Shown here piece by piece: positions 50,050 through 58,766 of a DNA stretch of 64,000 nucleotides. The DNA comes from Rhodobacter sp. Lineage in GTDB: Bacteria > Pseudomonadota > Alphaproteobacteria > Rhodobacterales > Rhodobacteraceae. The notes beneath the pieces were generated by a model. That model was not told the origin of the DNA and did no database searches. It worked only from the letters and a program-made list of their open reading frames with translations. Location of the stretch: the NCBI GenBank assembly GCA_020637595.1, contig JACKKE010000005.1, positions 186,001-250,000 of the forward strand, read 5' to 3'. The position numbers were made by a program, and so were the translations under genes. Within the stretch, counting starts at the first letter, position 1; the number at the start of each line of letters is the position of its first letter.

Positions 50050-51216
50050 TCAGCGATCCCACCCGGCCTCGTGCTCGCGCTTCATCTGTTTGGCGATGTT
50101 GATCTGGTGGATCTGCGTCGTCCCTTCATAGAGCCGAAACAGGCGGACATCGCGGTAATAGCGTTCGATCGGGCTGTGGTCGGCGACAAAGCCCGCGCCA
50201 CCGAAGATCTGCACGCAGCGATCCGCCACCCGCCCGCACATCTCGGATGCGAAGAGCTTGCAGGCCGAGGCCTTGAGCGCGATGTCCTCGCCCCGGTCGC
50301 GCGCCCGGGCCGTGTCGAGGATCAGCGCCCGCGCTGCCTCGATTTCGACCCGGCAATCGGCCAGCATCGCCGCGACAAGCTGGTGGTCGACGATCGGCTG
50401 GCCGAACTGTCGGCGTGTCATCGCGTGCTCCAGCGCCAGATCCAGCATGCGGATCGCCGGGCCGGTGCACAGCGCGGCCAGATGGATGCGCTGCTTGTTC
50501 AGAACCTTCATCGCGGTCTTGAAGCCGACGCCCTCGACCCCGCCGATCAGGTTTGCGGCGGGCACCCGGCAGTCGTCAAAGAACACGTCACCCACCGGCG
50601 AACCCGCCTGACCCATCTTCCGATAGGGCGCGCCGGTCGTCAGACCGGGGCCGCGCTCGACGACGAAGGCGCTGATCCCGCGCGCACCGCGGCTGTCGGG
50701 ATCGGTGCGGGCCAGCACGGTGAAGAGGCCGGCGATGGGGGCGTTGGTGATATAGCACTTGCGCCCGTTGAGGACATAGCTGTCGCCATCACGCCGGGCC
50801 GAGGTCTGGATGTTGCTGGCCTCGGACCCGGCGTCGGGTTCGGTCAGCGCCAGCGACCCGGTGACCCGGCCGCTGGCCAGCTCGGGCAGATAGCGGCGTT
50901 TCTGCTCTTCGGTGCCATCCGCGACCAGCGCCTCGGAGCCGATGCCGGTGTTGGTGCCGACCCGCGCCCGGAACGCCACCGCGCATTGCGACAGCTCCAT
51001 CGCGCCCAGCACCAGTTCCTCGGTGGTCAGGCCGAGGCCGCCATAGGCCTCGGGGATCGACCAGCCGAAAAAGCCGCGCGCGGCCATTTCCGCGACGATC
51101 TCGTCGGGCACCGCGTCCTCGGCGGCGACGCGGTCCTCGGCCGGGTGGGCGGTGCTGCGCACCCAGGCGCGGGTTTCGGTCAGCAGGGCGTCGAGGGCCT
51201 TTGCATCGCGGATCAT
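50050..51216 (-). CDS. Acyl-CoA dehydrogenase
   Basis: A 388-residue FAD-dependent acyl-CoA dehydrogenase. SLALTEPDAGSEASNIQT and the KCYITNAPIAGLF region bind flavin and substrate, and LYEGTTQIHQINIAK carries the usual catalytic Glu. It inserts a 2,3-double bond and passes electrons to ETF. It lies last in a four-gene set transcribed leftward with an enoyl-CoA hydratase and a two-part dehydrogenase. This is the only full-length, canonical dehydrogenase of the cluster. Confidence 0.88.
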   Translation of the reverse strand: MIRDAKALDALLTETRAWVRSTAHPAEDRVAAEDAVPDEIVAEMAARGFFGWSIPEAYGGLGLTTEELVLGAMELSQCAVAFRARVGTNTGIGSEALVADGTEEQKRRYLPELASGRVTGSLALTEPDAGSEASNIQTSARRDGDSYVLNGRKCYITNAPIAGLFTVLARTDPDSRGARGISAFVVERGPGLTTGAPYRKMGQAGSPVGDVFFDDCRVPAANLIGGVEGVGFKTAMKVLNKQRIHLAALCTGPAIRMLDLALEHAMTRRQFGQPIVDHQLVAAMLADCRVEIEAARALILDTARARDRGEDIALKASACKLFASEMCGRVADRCVQIFGGAGFVADHSPIERYYRDVRLFRLYEGTTQIHQINIAKQMKREHEAGWDR

Positions 51217-51220
51217 CGGG

Positions 51221-52012
51221 CTACTCCTTTCCGAAGACTGGTGTGCGTTTTTCGAGGAATGCGGCGAGGCCCTCGGCGGCTTCGGGGCCGAAGCGGGCGA
51301 TGTTGATGCCGTCGGCCTCGAGGTTCAGATGAGTGGCCAGGTCGTTTTTCGGCGCGGCGACGATTTCGGCCTTGATCCGGGCAATGGCCTGCGCCGGGCC
51401 TGCGGCGATCTTGCGGGCCAGTTCGGTGGCGACCTCCAGCGCAGTCTCCGGGGCTGCGAGGACGTTGACGACACCGAACTGCGCCAGCCTCTCGGCGCTG
51501 ACCGGGGCGCCCAGCGTGCACAGTTCCATCACCAGCTGGTGCGGCAGGGCTTCGCGCAGGAACCAGGTCGCACCGCCATCCGGGGTCAGGCCGACCCGGA
51601 CATAGGCGGCGACGAATTTCGCAGCCTCGGCGGCGACGATCATGTCGCAGGCGAGCGCCAGTGACAGGCCGGCCCCTGCAGCGCCGCCTTCGACCGCGGC
51701 GATCACCGGCACGCGGCAACCGCGGACCGCGCGGATCGCGGCGTTCAATCCGTCGGTGCGGGCCGTGACCTGGGCCATCGTTTCGTTGGCGCTGTCCTTG
51801 AGCGCGTTGACGTCGCCGCCAGAGCAAAAGAACCCGCCGGCACCGGTCAGCACCACACAGCGCACCGCCGGGTCCTGCGCCGCGTCGATCAGCGCGGCCT
51901 GCAGCGGCTGATACACATGCGGGCCGATGGCGTTGCGGCTTTTCGGCCCGTCGAGGGTGAGGGTCAGGATACCGTCCTGGAGGTCCGAGCGAATTTGGGT
52001 CTGGCTGGTCAT
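51221..52012 (-). CDS. Enoyl-CoA hydratase/isomerase family protein
   Basis: A 263-residue crotonase-fold protein. GGFFCSGGDVNALK and EGGAAGAGLSLALACDMIVA form the CoA and oxyanion region, and YVRVGLTPDGGATWFLREAL holds the active-site Asp in the position typical of isomerase-like members (PaaG type). It hydrates or isomerises an enoyl-CoA produced by the adjacent dehydrogenases. It overlaps the short dehydrogenase gene by 4 bases. Confidence 0.87.
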   Translation of the reverse strand: MTSQTQIRSDLQDGILTLTLDGPKSRNAIGPHVYQPLQAALIDAAQDPAVRCVVLTGAGGFFCSGGDVNALKDSANETMAQVTARTDGLNAAIRAVRGCRVPVIAAVEGGAAGAGLSLALACDMIVAAEAAKFVAAYVRVGLTPDGGATWFLREALPHQLVMELCTLGAPVSAERLAQFGVVNVLAAPETALEVATELARKIAAGPAQAIARIKAEIVAAPKNDLATHLNLEADGINIARFGPEAAEGLAAFLEKRTPVFGKE

Positions 52013-53013
52013 GCTGTTTCCTCCTGCATTTCGCGGCGTGCGGTATTGGCGATGATCCGGCCCAGGCGGGCGGCGTGATCGTCGGCGCTGCCATTGAGCA
52101 TATCCGCCACCAGAACCCGCCTGACCAGCGCCCCGAGGGCGTATTCCTGCGTCATGCCGATGCCGCCATGCAACTGGACCGCCGAAGCTGCCGCCGCGCG
52201 CATCCGGGTGCCGCAGCAGCGTTTGGCGGCTGAGACCAGGCGCGCGCGGTCCAGCCCGTCAAAGCCCCCTGCGGCGCGCAGCACCAGCGACAGGTAATCC
52301 TCGCTGCCGTGATAGATGTCGACCATTGCATGTTGCAGCGCCTGGAAACTGCCGATCGCGCGGCCGAACTGCTTGCGGGTGGCGATGTAGTCGCGGGTCA
52401 TCTCGCGGATCGTGATCATCGCGCCGAGGGCATCGGCGCAGAGCGCCAGCGCGGAGGCGTCCTGCAAGCGGCCCGCGCTTCCCTTGGGCGCGGTGATCGG
52501 AACGAAGCCCACCTTGTCCAGCACCAGATCGGCGGCGGGCTGGCCATCGGCCAACGCATAGGAGTCGCGGGTCAGCCCCGGGGAATCAAGGGCAATTGTC
52601 GCGCAGTTCTCAGACAGGCAGAGGATCAGCAGCTCGGCCGTGTCGGCGCCCGGCAGGACCTCGATCCGGCCCGAGAGCGTGGTGCCGTCGACATGCAGAT
52701 CGCCACAATTGGCAGGCAGAGCCACCACGGCGCGCAGGCGCCCCCCGGCGATGGCGCCGGCGTGCGGCAGGTCCAGCGCCGTCGCCGCCAAACCCGGCAG
52801 AACCGCCCCGGCGATCACCGACCCCATCGGCGCGCTGCGGGCGGCCTCGGCCAGCGCCGGGATCGCGTCGGCCACGCCCAACCCGGCGCCGCCTGCGGCC
52901 TCGGAAACGGTCAGGCCCAGCAGCCCCAGCTCGGTCAGTGCGTCCCAATCACCCCCGGCGCCGGCAAGGCTGTTGGCGATCATCCGTTGGTCTTCGGTCA
53001 GATTGATGCTCAT
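52009..53013 (-). CDS. Short acyl-CoA dehydrogenase subunit (FadE-like, probable heteromer partner)
   Basis: A 334-residue acyl-CoA dehydrogenase-like protein, about 50 residues shorter than normal. The C-terminal domain is recognisable (AVQLHGGIGMTQEYALGALVRR) but the N-terminal part is divergent. Paired short and long dehydrogenase genes encode alpha2beta2 enzymes in steroid and other ring degradation. The partner is the next gene upstream, beginning one base away. The N-terminal MSINLTEDQRMIANSLAG is a normal dehydrogenase start, so it does not look truncated by mutation. Confidence 0.8.
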   Translation of the reverse strand: MSINLTEDQRMIANSLAGAGGDWDALTELGLLGLTVSEAAGGAGLGVADAIPALAEAARSAPMGSVIAGAVLPGLAATALDLPHAGAIAGGRLRAVVALPANCGDLHVDGTTLSGRIEVLPGADTAELLILCLSENCATIALDSPGLTRDSYALADGQPAADLVLDKVGFVPITAPKGSAGRLQDASALALCADALGAMITIREMTRDYIATRKQFGRAIGSFQALQHAMVDIYHGSEDYLSLVLRAAGGFDGLDRARLVSAAKRCCGTRMRAAAASAVQLHGGIGMTQEYALGALVRRVLVADMLNGSADDHAARLGRIIANTARREMQEETA

Positions 53014-53014
53014 G

Positions 53015-54229
53015 TCACAACCCCAGCGTCGTTTTGGCGATGATGTTCTTCATGACCTCGGACGATCCCCCGAAGATCGTGAAAGCGCGTGCGTTCAGCC
53101 AGCCGTGCAGGCCATAGCTGTCCAGCGGATCGCCCTCTTCGCCGCGCTGCCAGATCGCGGCGCGGGGGCCGACCGCCTCGGAGGCCAGTTCGGTGATCCG
53201 CTGCTGGATCTCGGACCCGCGCAGTTTCAGGAACGGCGCCAGCGCCGAGGCATCGCCGCCCGGCTTCAACGTCGACAGCATCCGCAGGTTGGTGGTCTCG
53301 TGCGCCAGGAAGTCGGTTTCCAGATCGGCCAGCTTGGCGGCAAAGACCGGATCGTCGATCAGCGCCTGATTGCCCCGTTTCCGGGTCAGGGCCAATCGCC
53401 GCAGCAGCTTCAGCTCGGCCTTGGCCTGACCGACATTGGCCACGCCGACCCGCTCGTTGCCCAGGAGATACTTGGCATAGGTCCAGCCCTTGTTGGCCTC
53501 GCCCACCAGCATGTCCGCACCGACTTCGACGCCGTCGAGGAACACCTCGTTGACATGGTGGTCGCCGTCGATGGTGATGATCGGCCGCACCTCGACGCCG
53601 GGCAGCGACATGTCCACAAGGAACAGCGAGATCCCCTCCTGCGGCTTCGCGGCCTGCGGGGCGGAGCGGGCCAGGACGAAGATCCAGTTGGCGTGCTGGG
53701 CGGTGGTGGTCCAGGTCTTTTGCCCCTCGATGCGCCAGATGTCGCCGTCGAGCGTGGCCTTGGTCTTCAAAGACGCGAGGTCCGAGCCCGCATCCGGTTC
53801 ACTGAAGCCTTGGCACCAGTAATCCTCGGCGCTGAGGATCCGCGGCAGGAAGCGGGCCTTCTGGGCGTCCGAGCCATAGCGCATCAGCACCGGCCCGATC
53901 ATCTTCAACCCGAAGGGCCGCAGCCGGGGCGCCCCGGCCAGCATCGCCTCTTCGTCGAAGATGTATTGCTGCATCGGCGTCCAGGCGCAGCCACCGTATT
54001 CCCTGGGCCACGAGACCGCGACCCAGCCCTTGTCGGCCAGGATCCGGTGCCAGCGGATCATCTGCTGCCAGGAATGGCGGCGGAAACCGAAGAACGTGTC
54101 GCGAATGTCCTGCGGCAGGGCTTGCTGAATGAAGGCACGCACTTCGGCGCGGAAGGCCGCATCTTCGTCTGAGTCGATTATTTGCACGGGGCGCCTCGTG
54201 TTCAGGTATTCTTCGATATGATTTGACAT
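53015..54229 (-). CDS. Acyl-CoA dehydrogenase, long subunit
   Basis: A 404-residue acyl-CoA dehydrogenase. GFSEPDAGSDLASLKTKA and GDIWRIEGQKTWTTTAQHANWIFVLA bind flavin and substrate, and IFGGSSEVMKNIIAKTTL is the conserved C-terminal loop. Sequence style resembles the FadE26/ChsE-type dehydrogenases that act on bulky cyclic side chains. It likely pairs with the short subunit next to it. The start MSNHIEEY was chosen because the frame upstream runs across the divergent promoter; its ribosome binding site is weak. Confidence 0.85.
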   Translation of the reverse strand: MSNHIEEYLNTRRPVQIIDSDEDAAFRAEVRAFIQQALPQDIRDTFFGFRRHSWQQMIRWHRILADKGWVAVSWPREYGGCAWTPMQQYIFDEEAMLAGAPRLRPFGLKMIGPVLMRYGSDAQKARFLPRILSAEDYWCQGFSEPDAGSDLASLKTKATLDGDIWRIEGQKTWTTTAQHANWIFVLARSAPQAAKPQEGISLFLVDMSLPGVEVRPIITIDGDHHVNEVFLDGVEVGADMLVGEANKGWTYAKYLLGNERVGVANVGQAKAELKLLRRLALTRKRGNQALIDDPVFAAKLADLETDFLAHETTNLRMLSTLKPGGDASALAPFLKLRGSEIQQRITELASEAVGPRAAIWQRGEEGDPLDSYGLHGWLNARAFTIFGGSSEVMKNIIAKTTLGL

Positions 54230-54232
54230 TTC

Positions 54233-54259
54233 TGTTGCAATAAATGAAACACATTGCAA
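54233..54259. promoter_or_regulatory. Operator between the dehydrogenase operon and the CoA-transferase operon
   Basis: Two overlapping inverted repeats: TGTTGCA-N5-TGAAACA (one mismatch, the architecture of the IclR sites elsewhere in the window) and TTGCAAT-N11-ATTGCAA (perfect). Located in the 58-base gap between divergent genes; the iclR gene is second in the rightward operon. Confidence 0.6.
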
Positions 54260-54287
54260 GACCTCATCGAATATTCGGAGATATCGC

Positions 54288-55502
54288 ATGGAAGCCCAGA
54301 CCACCGGCCAAGGCCCCTTGACCGGGCTGCGCGTGCTCGACATCGCGACCGTGATCGCGGGTCCCTTCGCCGCTTCGATGATGGCGGACTTCGGCGCGGA
54401 CGTGACCAAGATCGAGTTGCCGGGCGGCGCCGACGGGCTCAGGGCCTTCCCGCCCTTCAAGGACGGCAAATCGCTGTGGTGGAAGGTCACGAACCGCGGC
54501 AAACGCTTTGCCACGCTCGATGTGCGCAAGCCCGACGGCAGGGATCTGTTCCTGAAGATGATCGCGCAGACCGATGTGCTGATCGAGAATTTCCGCCCGG
54601 GCACGCTGGATAAATGGGGCCTCGACATCGACACGCTCTGGTCTGTGAACCCGCGCCTTGTGGTGCTGCGCTGTTCGGCCTTCGGGCAGGATGGCCCCTA
54701 TGCGAAGCAGCCGGGATTCGCGCGGATCTTCGAGGCGATGGGGGGGCTGACGCAGATCACCGGCGAACCCGACGGCAAGCCGATGCACACGGGCTATCCG
54801 CTGGGCGACCCGATCGGCGGGTTGTTCGGGGCCTTCGCGATCCTCGCGGCCCTGTTCGACATCCGCACCAATGCCCGCGAGCGGGGCGAGGAGATCGACC
54901 TTGCGCTGACCGAGGCCACGTTCCGGATCCTCGAGTTCCTCGCGATCGGCTATGACCAGGCGGGCGTCGTCACCCAGCGCCACGGCAACCGCAACCAATA
55001 CGCGGCGCCGGGCGATGTCTATATGACGCTGGACAAGCGCCACGTTTCGCTGGCCGGATCGACCAACGCGATCTTTGCCAACAACGCCAAGGCTATCGGC
55101 CGGCCAGAGCTGATCGAGGACCCGCGCTATGCCACCACGCCGCAGCGCAACAGCCACTCGATGGAACTGGACAAGATGTTCGGCGCGTGGTTCGCCGCCC
55201 ACACGCAGGCCGAGGCGGTCGAGGCCTTCCGCGCGGCAGGCGGTTCCCTGGCGCCGATCTATTCCATCGACCAGATCTTTGCCGACCCGCAGATGATCGC
55301 CCGGGGCGCGATCCCCGAGGTGCCGGACGAGGACTTCGGCACCGTTCGCATGCAGGGCCTCGTGCCCCGGTTCCGCCATGCGCCGGGCCAGATCCGCTGG
55401 GCTGCAAAGGCGGTGGGCGCGGACAACGAATATGTCTACAAATCGGTGATGGGGCTGGTGGACGCAGAGGTCCAGGCGCTCAAGGACAAGGGGATTCTAT
55501 GA
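54288..55502 (+). CDS. Class III CoA-transferase (CaiB/BaiF family)
   Basis: A 404-residue CaiB/BaiF protein. The N-terminal GLRVLDIATVIAGPFAASMMADFGADVTKIE is the family start with a nucleotide/CoA contact; the catalytic Asp lies in the GYPLGDPIGGLFGA region (position equivalent to Asp169). It moves CoA from a donor thioester to a carboxylic acid without ATP, so it probably activates the acid entering the dehydrogenase pathway. It overlaps the iclR gene by 4 bases. Confidence 0.88.
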   Translation: MEAQTTGQGPLTGLRVLDIATVIAGPFAASMMADFGADVTKIELPGGADGLRAFPPFKDGKSLWWKVTNRGKRFATLDVRKPDGRDLFLKMIAQTDVLIENFRPGTLDKWGLDIDTLWSVNPRLVVLRCSAFGQDGPYAKQPGFARIFEAMGGLTQITGEPDGKPMHTGYPLGDPIGGLFGAFAILAALFDIRTNARERGEEIDLALTEATFRILEFLAIGYDQAGVVTQRHGNRNQYAAPGDVYMTLDKRHVSLAGSTNAIFANNAKAIGRPELIEDPRYATTPQRNSHSMELDKMFGAWFAAHTQAEAVEAFRAAGGSLAPIYSIDQIFADPQMIARGAIPEVPDEDFGTVRMQGLVPRFRHAPGQIRWAAKAVGADNEYVYKSVMGLVDAEVQALKDKGIL

Positions 55503-56323
55503 CCGACACCCGCGCACGGGACTGGGCCGACGCCGGCAACTTGCCCGCTGACGAGCCCGAGACCTCGCTCTCGACCACCCTGATGCGCGGGCTGGAGGTG
55601 CTCGAATGCTTCGCCGGTGACGAGCGGTTGACGAATGCCGAACTGGCACGGCGGACGGGCCTGAACAAGCCGACTATCACCCGGCTGTGCAAGACGCTGG
55701 TCAAGATGGGCTACCTGCGCCGCGATACCGAGGGCGGGTTCCGGCTGGCACCGCGCATCCTGACGCTGGCCTATCCGGTGCTGGCCGCCGCTCGCTGGCG
55801 CCATGACGCGCACGAAATGATGGCCGAGATCGCCCGCATGACCGGCGGCGCGGTGACGCTCAGCGTGATTTCCGGGCCCGAATTCGTCACCGTGCAGTCG
55901 GTGGGCGAGGCGCGCCATCATCCGCATGTCCCAGACATCGGGATTTCCGGCCCACTGGTGGGGTCCGCTACCGGGCGGGCGTTGTTGTCGCTGCTCGACG
56001 GGCAGGAATTGAGCGACAAGCTGGCCGAGTGTCGCGCCGCGGATCCGGCGGGCTATGCCCGGAACGCAGCTGCGATGACCGCAGCCGTCGACCGCTGCCG
56101 CAGGGACGGGTTCTGCACCGCCTTCGGCGAATGGCGCCCGACGATCTTTGCCGCAGCCGCACCCGTCGGCATCAGCCCCGACGGCCTGCCCGTCGCGCTG
56201 GTTTGCGCGGTTCCCAGCTATCGCACCACCCGCGACGCCATCGACACCGACCTCGGCCCCCGCCTGCGCGACGCCGCAGAAACACTCCGGCACGCCGGAG
56301 ACTTCGTCAGGAGGGGCAGATGA
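55499..56323 (+). CDS. IclR-family regulator
   Basis: A 274-residue IclR-type regulator: winged helix from residue about 28 (MRGLEVLECFAGDERLTNAE, then GLNKPTITRLCKTLVKMGY) and an effector domain with GSATGRALLSLLDGQELSDKL and AAAAPVGISPDGLPVAL. It is embedded between a CoA-transferase and an NTF2-like gene, so it is made with the enzymes. The palindromes before the CoA-transferase are its likely target. Confidence 0.87.
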   Translation: MTDTRARDWADAGNLPADEPETSLSTTLMRGLEVLECFAGDERLTNAELARRTGLNKPTITRLCKTLVKMGYLRRDTEGGFRLAPRILTLAYPVLAAARWRHDAHEMMAEIARMTGGAVTLSVISGPEFVTVQSVGEARHHPHVPDIGISGPLVGSATGRALLSLLDGQELSDKLAECRAADPAGYARNAAAMTAAVDRCRRDGFCTAFGEWRPTIFAAAAPVGISPDGLPVALVCAVPSYRTTRDAIDTDLGPRLRDAAETLRHAGDFVRRGR

Positions 56324-56829
56324 GCGACCGGATGCGGCTTGAGGACCGTGAGGCGATTCGCGATTGCCTCTATCGATATTGCCGGGGAATCGACCGGGCC
56401 GACGAGGCGGCGCTGCTGTCGTCCTACTGGCCCGACGCCACCGATTGCCACGGTGCGACCTCGGGCCCGGTGTTGGAGTTTTTCGATCGGGTTCGGGCGT
56501 CGTGGGCGCGCAATCCCCGCAATGTTCATCAGATTTCCAACATCCTGATCGAATTTCGAGGTCCGGCGCAGGCGGCGGTCGAAAGCAGTTTCCTCGCCCT
56601 GCAACAGGGGGCAGGGCCCGACGGGGTGCTGCGCCGGGTGATGCTGGCCGGGCGCTATTGTGACCTGTTCGAGCAACGCGGCGGCGACTGGCGGGTGCTG
56701 CGGCGGACGGTGGTCTATGACTGGGTGCAGCCTGAGACCCCGTTTACCGAAGGTGAGGCCGCGCGGTTTGGGCTGCGCAGGCCGATCGGTCGGGAGTTCC
56801 CGGACGATCCGGTCTATCACATCGGCTGA
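56320..56829 (+). CDS. NTF2-like (SnoaL-type) protein
   Basis: A 169-residue NTF2-fold protein: MRLEDREAIRDCLYRYCRGIDRADEAALLSSYWPDAT is typical of small polyketide-cyclase, ketosteroid-isomerase-like and dehydratase proteins with a conical pocket. DWRVLRRTVVYDWVQP ends the fold. In degradation clusters such proteins can be hydratases or isomerases of ring intermediates. It is coupled to the iclR gene by ATGA and its last 13 bases overlap the convergent SDR gene. Confidence 0.75.
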   Translation: MSDRMRLEDREAIRDCLYRYCRGIDRADEAALLSSYWPDATDCHGATSGPVLEFFDRVRASWARNPRNVHQISNILIEFRGPAQAAVESSFLALQQGAGPDGVLRRVMLAGRYCDLFEQRGGDWRVLRRTVVYDWVQPETPFTEGEAARFGLRRPIGREFPDDPVYHIG

Positions 56830-57995
56830 AGGCCCACCGCCAGCGCCGCGCCGGTGACATAGGCGGCATCGGCCGACAGCAGGAACCGCGCCGCCCGGGC
56901 CAGGGCCCGGGGCGTGGCATGAGGGCCCACCTGCAGGGCGTTCACCCGCACCCCGCGCCGTCCCCATTCACAGGCCAGCACCTGCGCCGCCATACGGCGT
57001 GCTGCGGCGCGGGCGGCGCGGGCCGGATCGGTGCCGGCCTCGTCGTCGGTCAGGATCACCAGCGCGCCGCCAGTTTCGGCCAGCCGGGGCAGGTGACGCG
57101 CGGCCAGCGTGTGCAGCGCGTCCAGATCACCCCCGGCCTGGGTATCGAAGACGCCGGCGCCGGCGCTGTTCCCGGCAAAGGTCCGGGCGACGTCGGTGTC
57201 CCCGAGCACGGTCACGCCGGGGCGGAGGGTCGGCGCAGGCGTCGGATCGGCCAACACCGCGCTGCCGCCGAATGCCGAGGATCCGCCGTCCACCGCCAGC
57301 ACCTGCCCGGAAAGCTCGGGCGCGCGCAGCAGGAACAGCGCCGCGGTGGCGATCTCGTCCGGGGTGGCCATGCGGCCCAGCGGCACCTTGGCGACGGCCT
57401 TGTGAGGATCCAGCCGGCCCGCCGCGATCAGGCTGTCCACCAGGTCGGTGCGGACGAACCCGGGGGCAAGGCCGGCGACCGCGATCCCGGAGGGGGTGAG
57501 CTGTCCAGCCAGTGCCTGCGTCGCGGCGATCAGCCCGGCCTTGGTCGGGCTGTAGGCGCCGCGAAAGGGCAGGGCGCGCAGCCCGGCCCCCGAGGCGACG
57601 GTGAGGATCTGCGCCCCGCGCGGCATCGCCGGGGCCAGCCGGCTGGCCAGATCGAGCGGCGCCGCCAGGTTCACCGCCTGCAACAGCGCGATGCGCGCGG
57701 CCTCGGTCTGGGCAAAACCGGCGCCGCTGCTGTCGGTCACGCCGGCGTTGAGAACCAGCGCGTCCAGCCCGCCAAAGCGCGTCTCGATCTGCCCGACAAG
57801 GGCCGCGCGGGCCGCGGCGTCGGCCAGGTCGGCACCCAGCACAGCATGACCTGCCCCCGGCAGGGTGGCGGCAAGGGCCTCGGCCCGGTCCACATCGCGG
57901 TCAATCAGCAGGGTCTGCGCCCCTTGCGCCGCACAGTGCTGCGCGATGGCCCGTCCGATCCCGGCCGCCGCGCCGGTGATGGCGATGCGGCTCAC
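56817..57995 (-). CDS. SDR with a fused, degenerate second SDR half
   Basis: A 392-residue protein starting at a GTG that overlaps the stop of the upstream SDR. Residues 1 to about 245 are a full classical SDR: TGAAAGIGRAIA, LNAGVTDSS, VASGAGLRALPF, YSPTK and VDGGSSAFG. Residues about 260-392 resemble the second half of another SDR (RMAAQVLACEWGRRGVRVNAL, then AARFLLSADAAYVTGAALAVG) but lack the GxxxGxG loop and the Tyr-Lys pair, so they are probably non-catalytic. Similar tandem SDRs exist in fatty-acid and ring metabolism, but this form is unusual. It likely oxidises a hydroxyacyl-CoA. Confidence 0.75.
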   Translation of the reverse strand: MSRIAITGAAAGIGRAIAQHCAAQGAQTLLIDRDVDRAEALAATLPGAGHAVLGADLADAAARAALVGQIETRFGGLDALVLNAGVTDSSGAGFAQTEAARIALLQAVNLAAPLDLASRLAPAMPRGAQILTVASGAGLRALPFRGAYSPTKAGLIAATQALAGQLTPSGIAVAGLAPGFVRTDLVDSLIAAGRLDPHKAVAKVPLGRMATPDEIATAALFLLRAPELSGQVLAVDGGSSAFGGSAVLADPTPAPTLRPGVTVLGDTDVARTFAGNSAGAGVFDTQAGGDLDALHTLAARHLPRLAETGGALVILTDDEAGTDPARAARAAARRMAAQVLACEWGRRGVRVNALQVGPHATPRALARAARFLLSADAAYVTGAALAVGLQPM

Positions 57996-58750
57996 AGGTT
58001 GGTGTGGTTGATGCCGCCGTCGACGGTCAGCGCCTCGGCGGTGATGAACCCGGCGGCGTCCGAGCACAGGAACACGATCGCGCGGGCGATATCCTCGACG
58101 GTGCCCAACCGGCCCAGCGGCGTGTGGGCCGCGCGTATCGCGTCGCGCTCGGCCGAGCGGTGCTTGGCGGTGCCCTCGGTCGGAATCGCCGAGGGGCAGA
58201 TCGCGTTGACGCGGATGTTCTGTGCGCCCAGTTCGGCGGCGGCGGCGCGGGTCAGGCCAAGGATGCCGGCCTTGATCCCGCTGTAGACGACGCTGTTCTT
58301 GGCCGAGCGCAGCGCCGCGGCCGAGGCAATGTTGACGATGGCACCCCCGCGGTCTGGGTCCATGCGCGCGGCAGCGGCCTGCATGCCCCAGATCACCGAT
58401 TTGAAGCCGATGTCCAGCATCCGGTCCAGCGTTTCGGGCTGGATGTCGGGCAGGGCCTGATAGCGGACCCAGGCCGCGTTGTTGACCAGGATGTCAAAGC
58501 GGCCGGCGGCATCGGCCACGGTGTCGATGGCCGCACAGATGCCGTCACGCGTGGCGACGTTCTGCACCACGGGCACCGCGCGCCCGCCTTCGGCCAGGAT
58601 CTGTTCCACGACCGGTTCGACGAAGTCCGGTTTCAGGTCGTTGATGCCGACAATGGCGCCCTGCCGGGCCATCATCAGCGCGGCGGCCTTGCCGATGCCC
58701 ATGCCCGAGCCGGTGATCAGCGCGGCGCGTCCTTCGAGATCTGCGGTCAT
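57992..58750 (-). CDS. Short-chain dehydrogenase/reductase
   Basis: A 252-residue classical SDR. TGSGMGIGKAAA is the NAD loop, NNAAWVRYQ follows, Ser is in NIASAAALRSA and the Tyr/Lys motif is YSGIK. C-terminal VDGGINHTNL. It probably oxidises a 3-hydroxyacyl-CoA or ring alcohol. It lies between the short dehydrogenase gene and the tandem SDR on the same strand; its stop overlaps the next start by 2 bases. Confidence 0.87.
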   Translation of the reverse strand: MTADLEGRAALITGSGMGIGKAAALMMARQGAIVGINDLKPDFVEPVVEQILAEGGRAVPVVQNVATRDGICAAIDTVADAAGRFDILVNNAAWVRYQALPDIQPETLDRMLDIGFKSVIWGMQAAAARMDPDRGGAIVNIASAAALRSAKNSVVYSGIKAGILGLTRAAAAELGAQNIRVNAICPSAIPTEGTAKHRSAERDAIRAAHTPLGRLGTVEDIARAIVFLCSDAAGFITAEALTVDGGINHTNL

Positions 58751-58766
58751 TGCGGATGCTCCTTGC

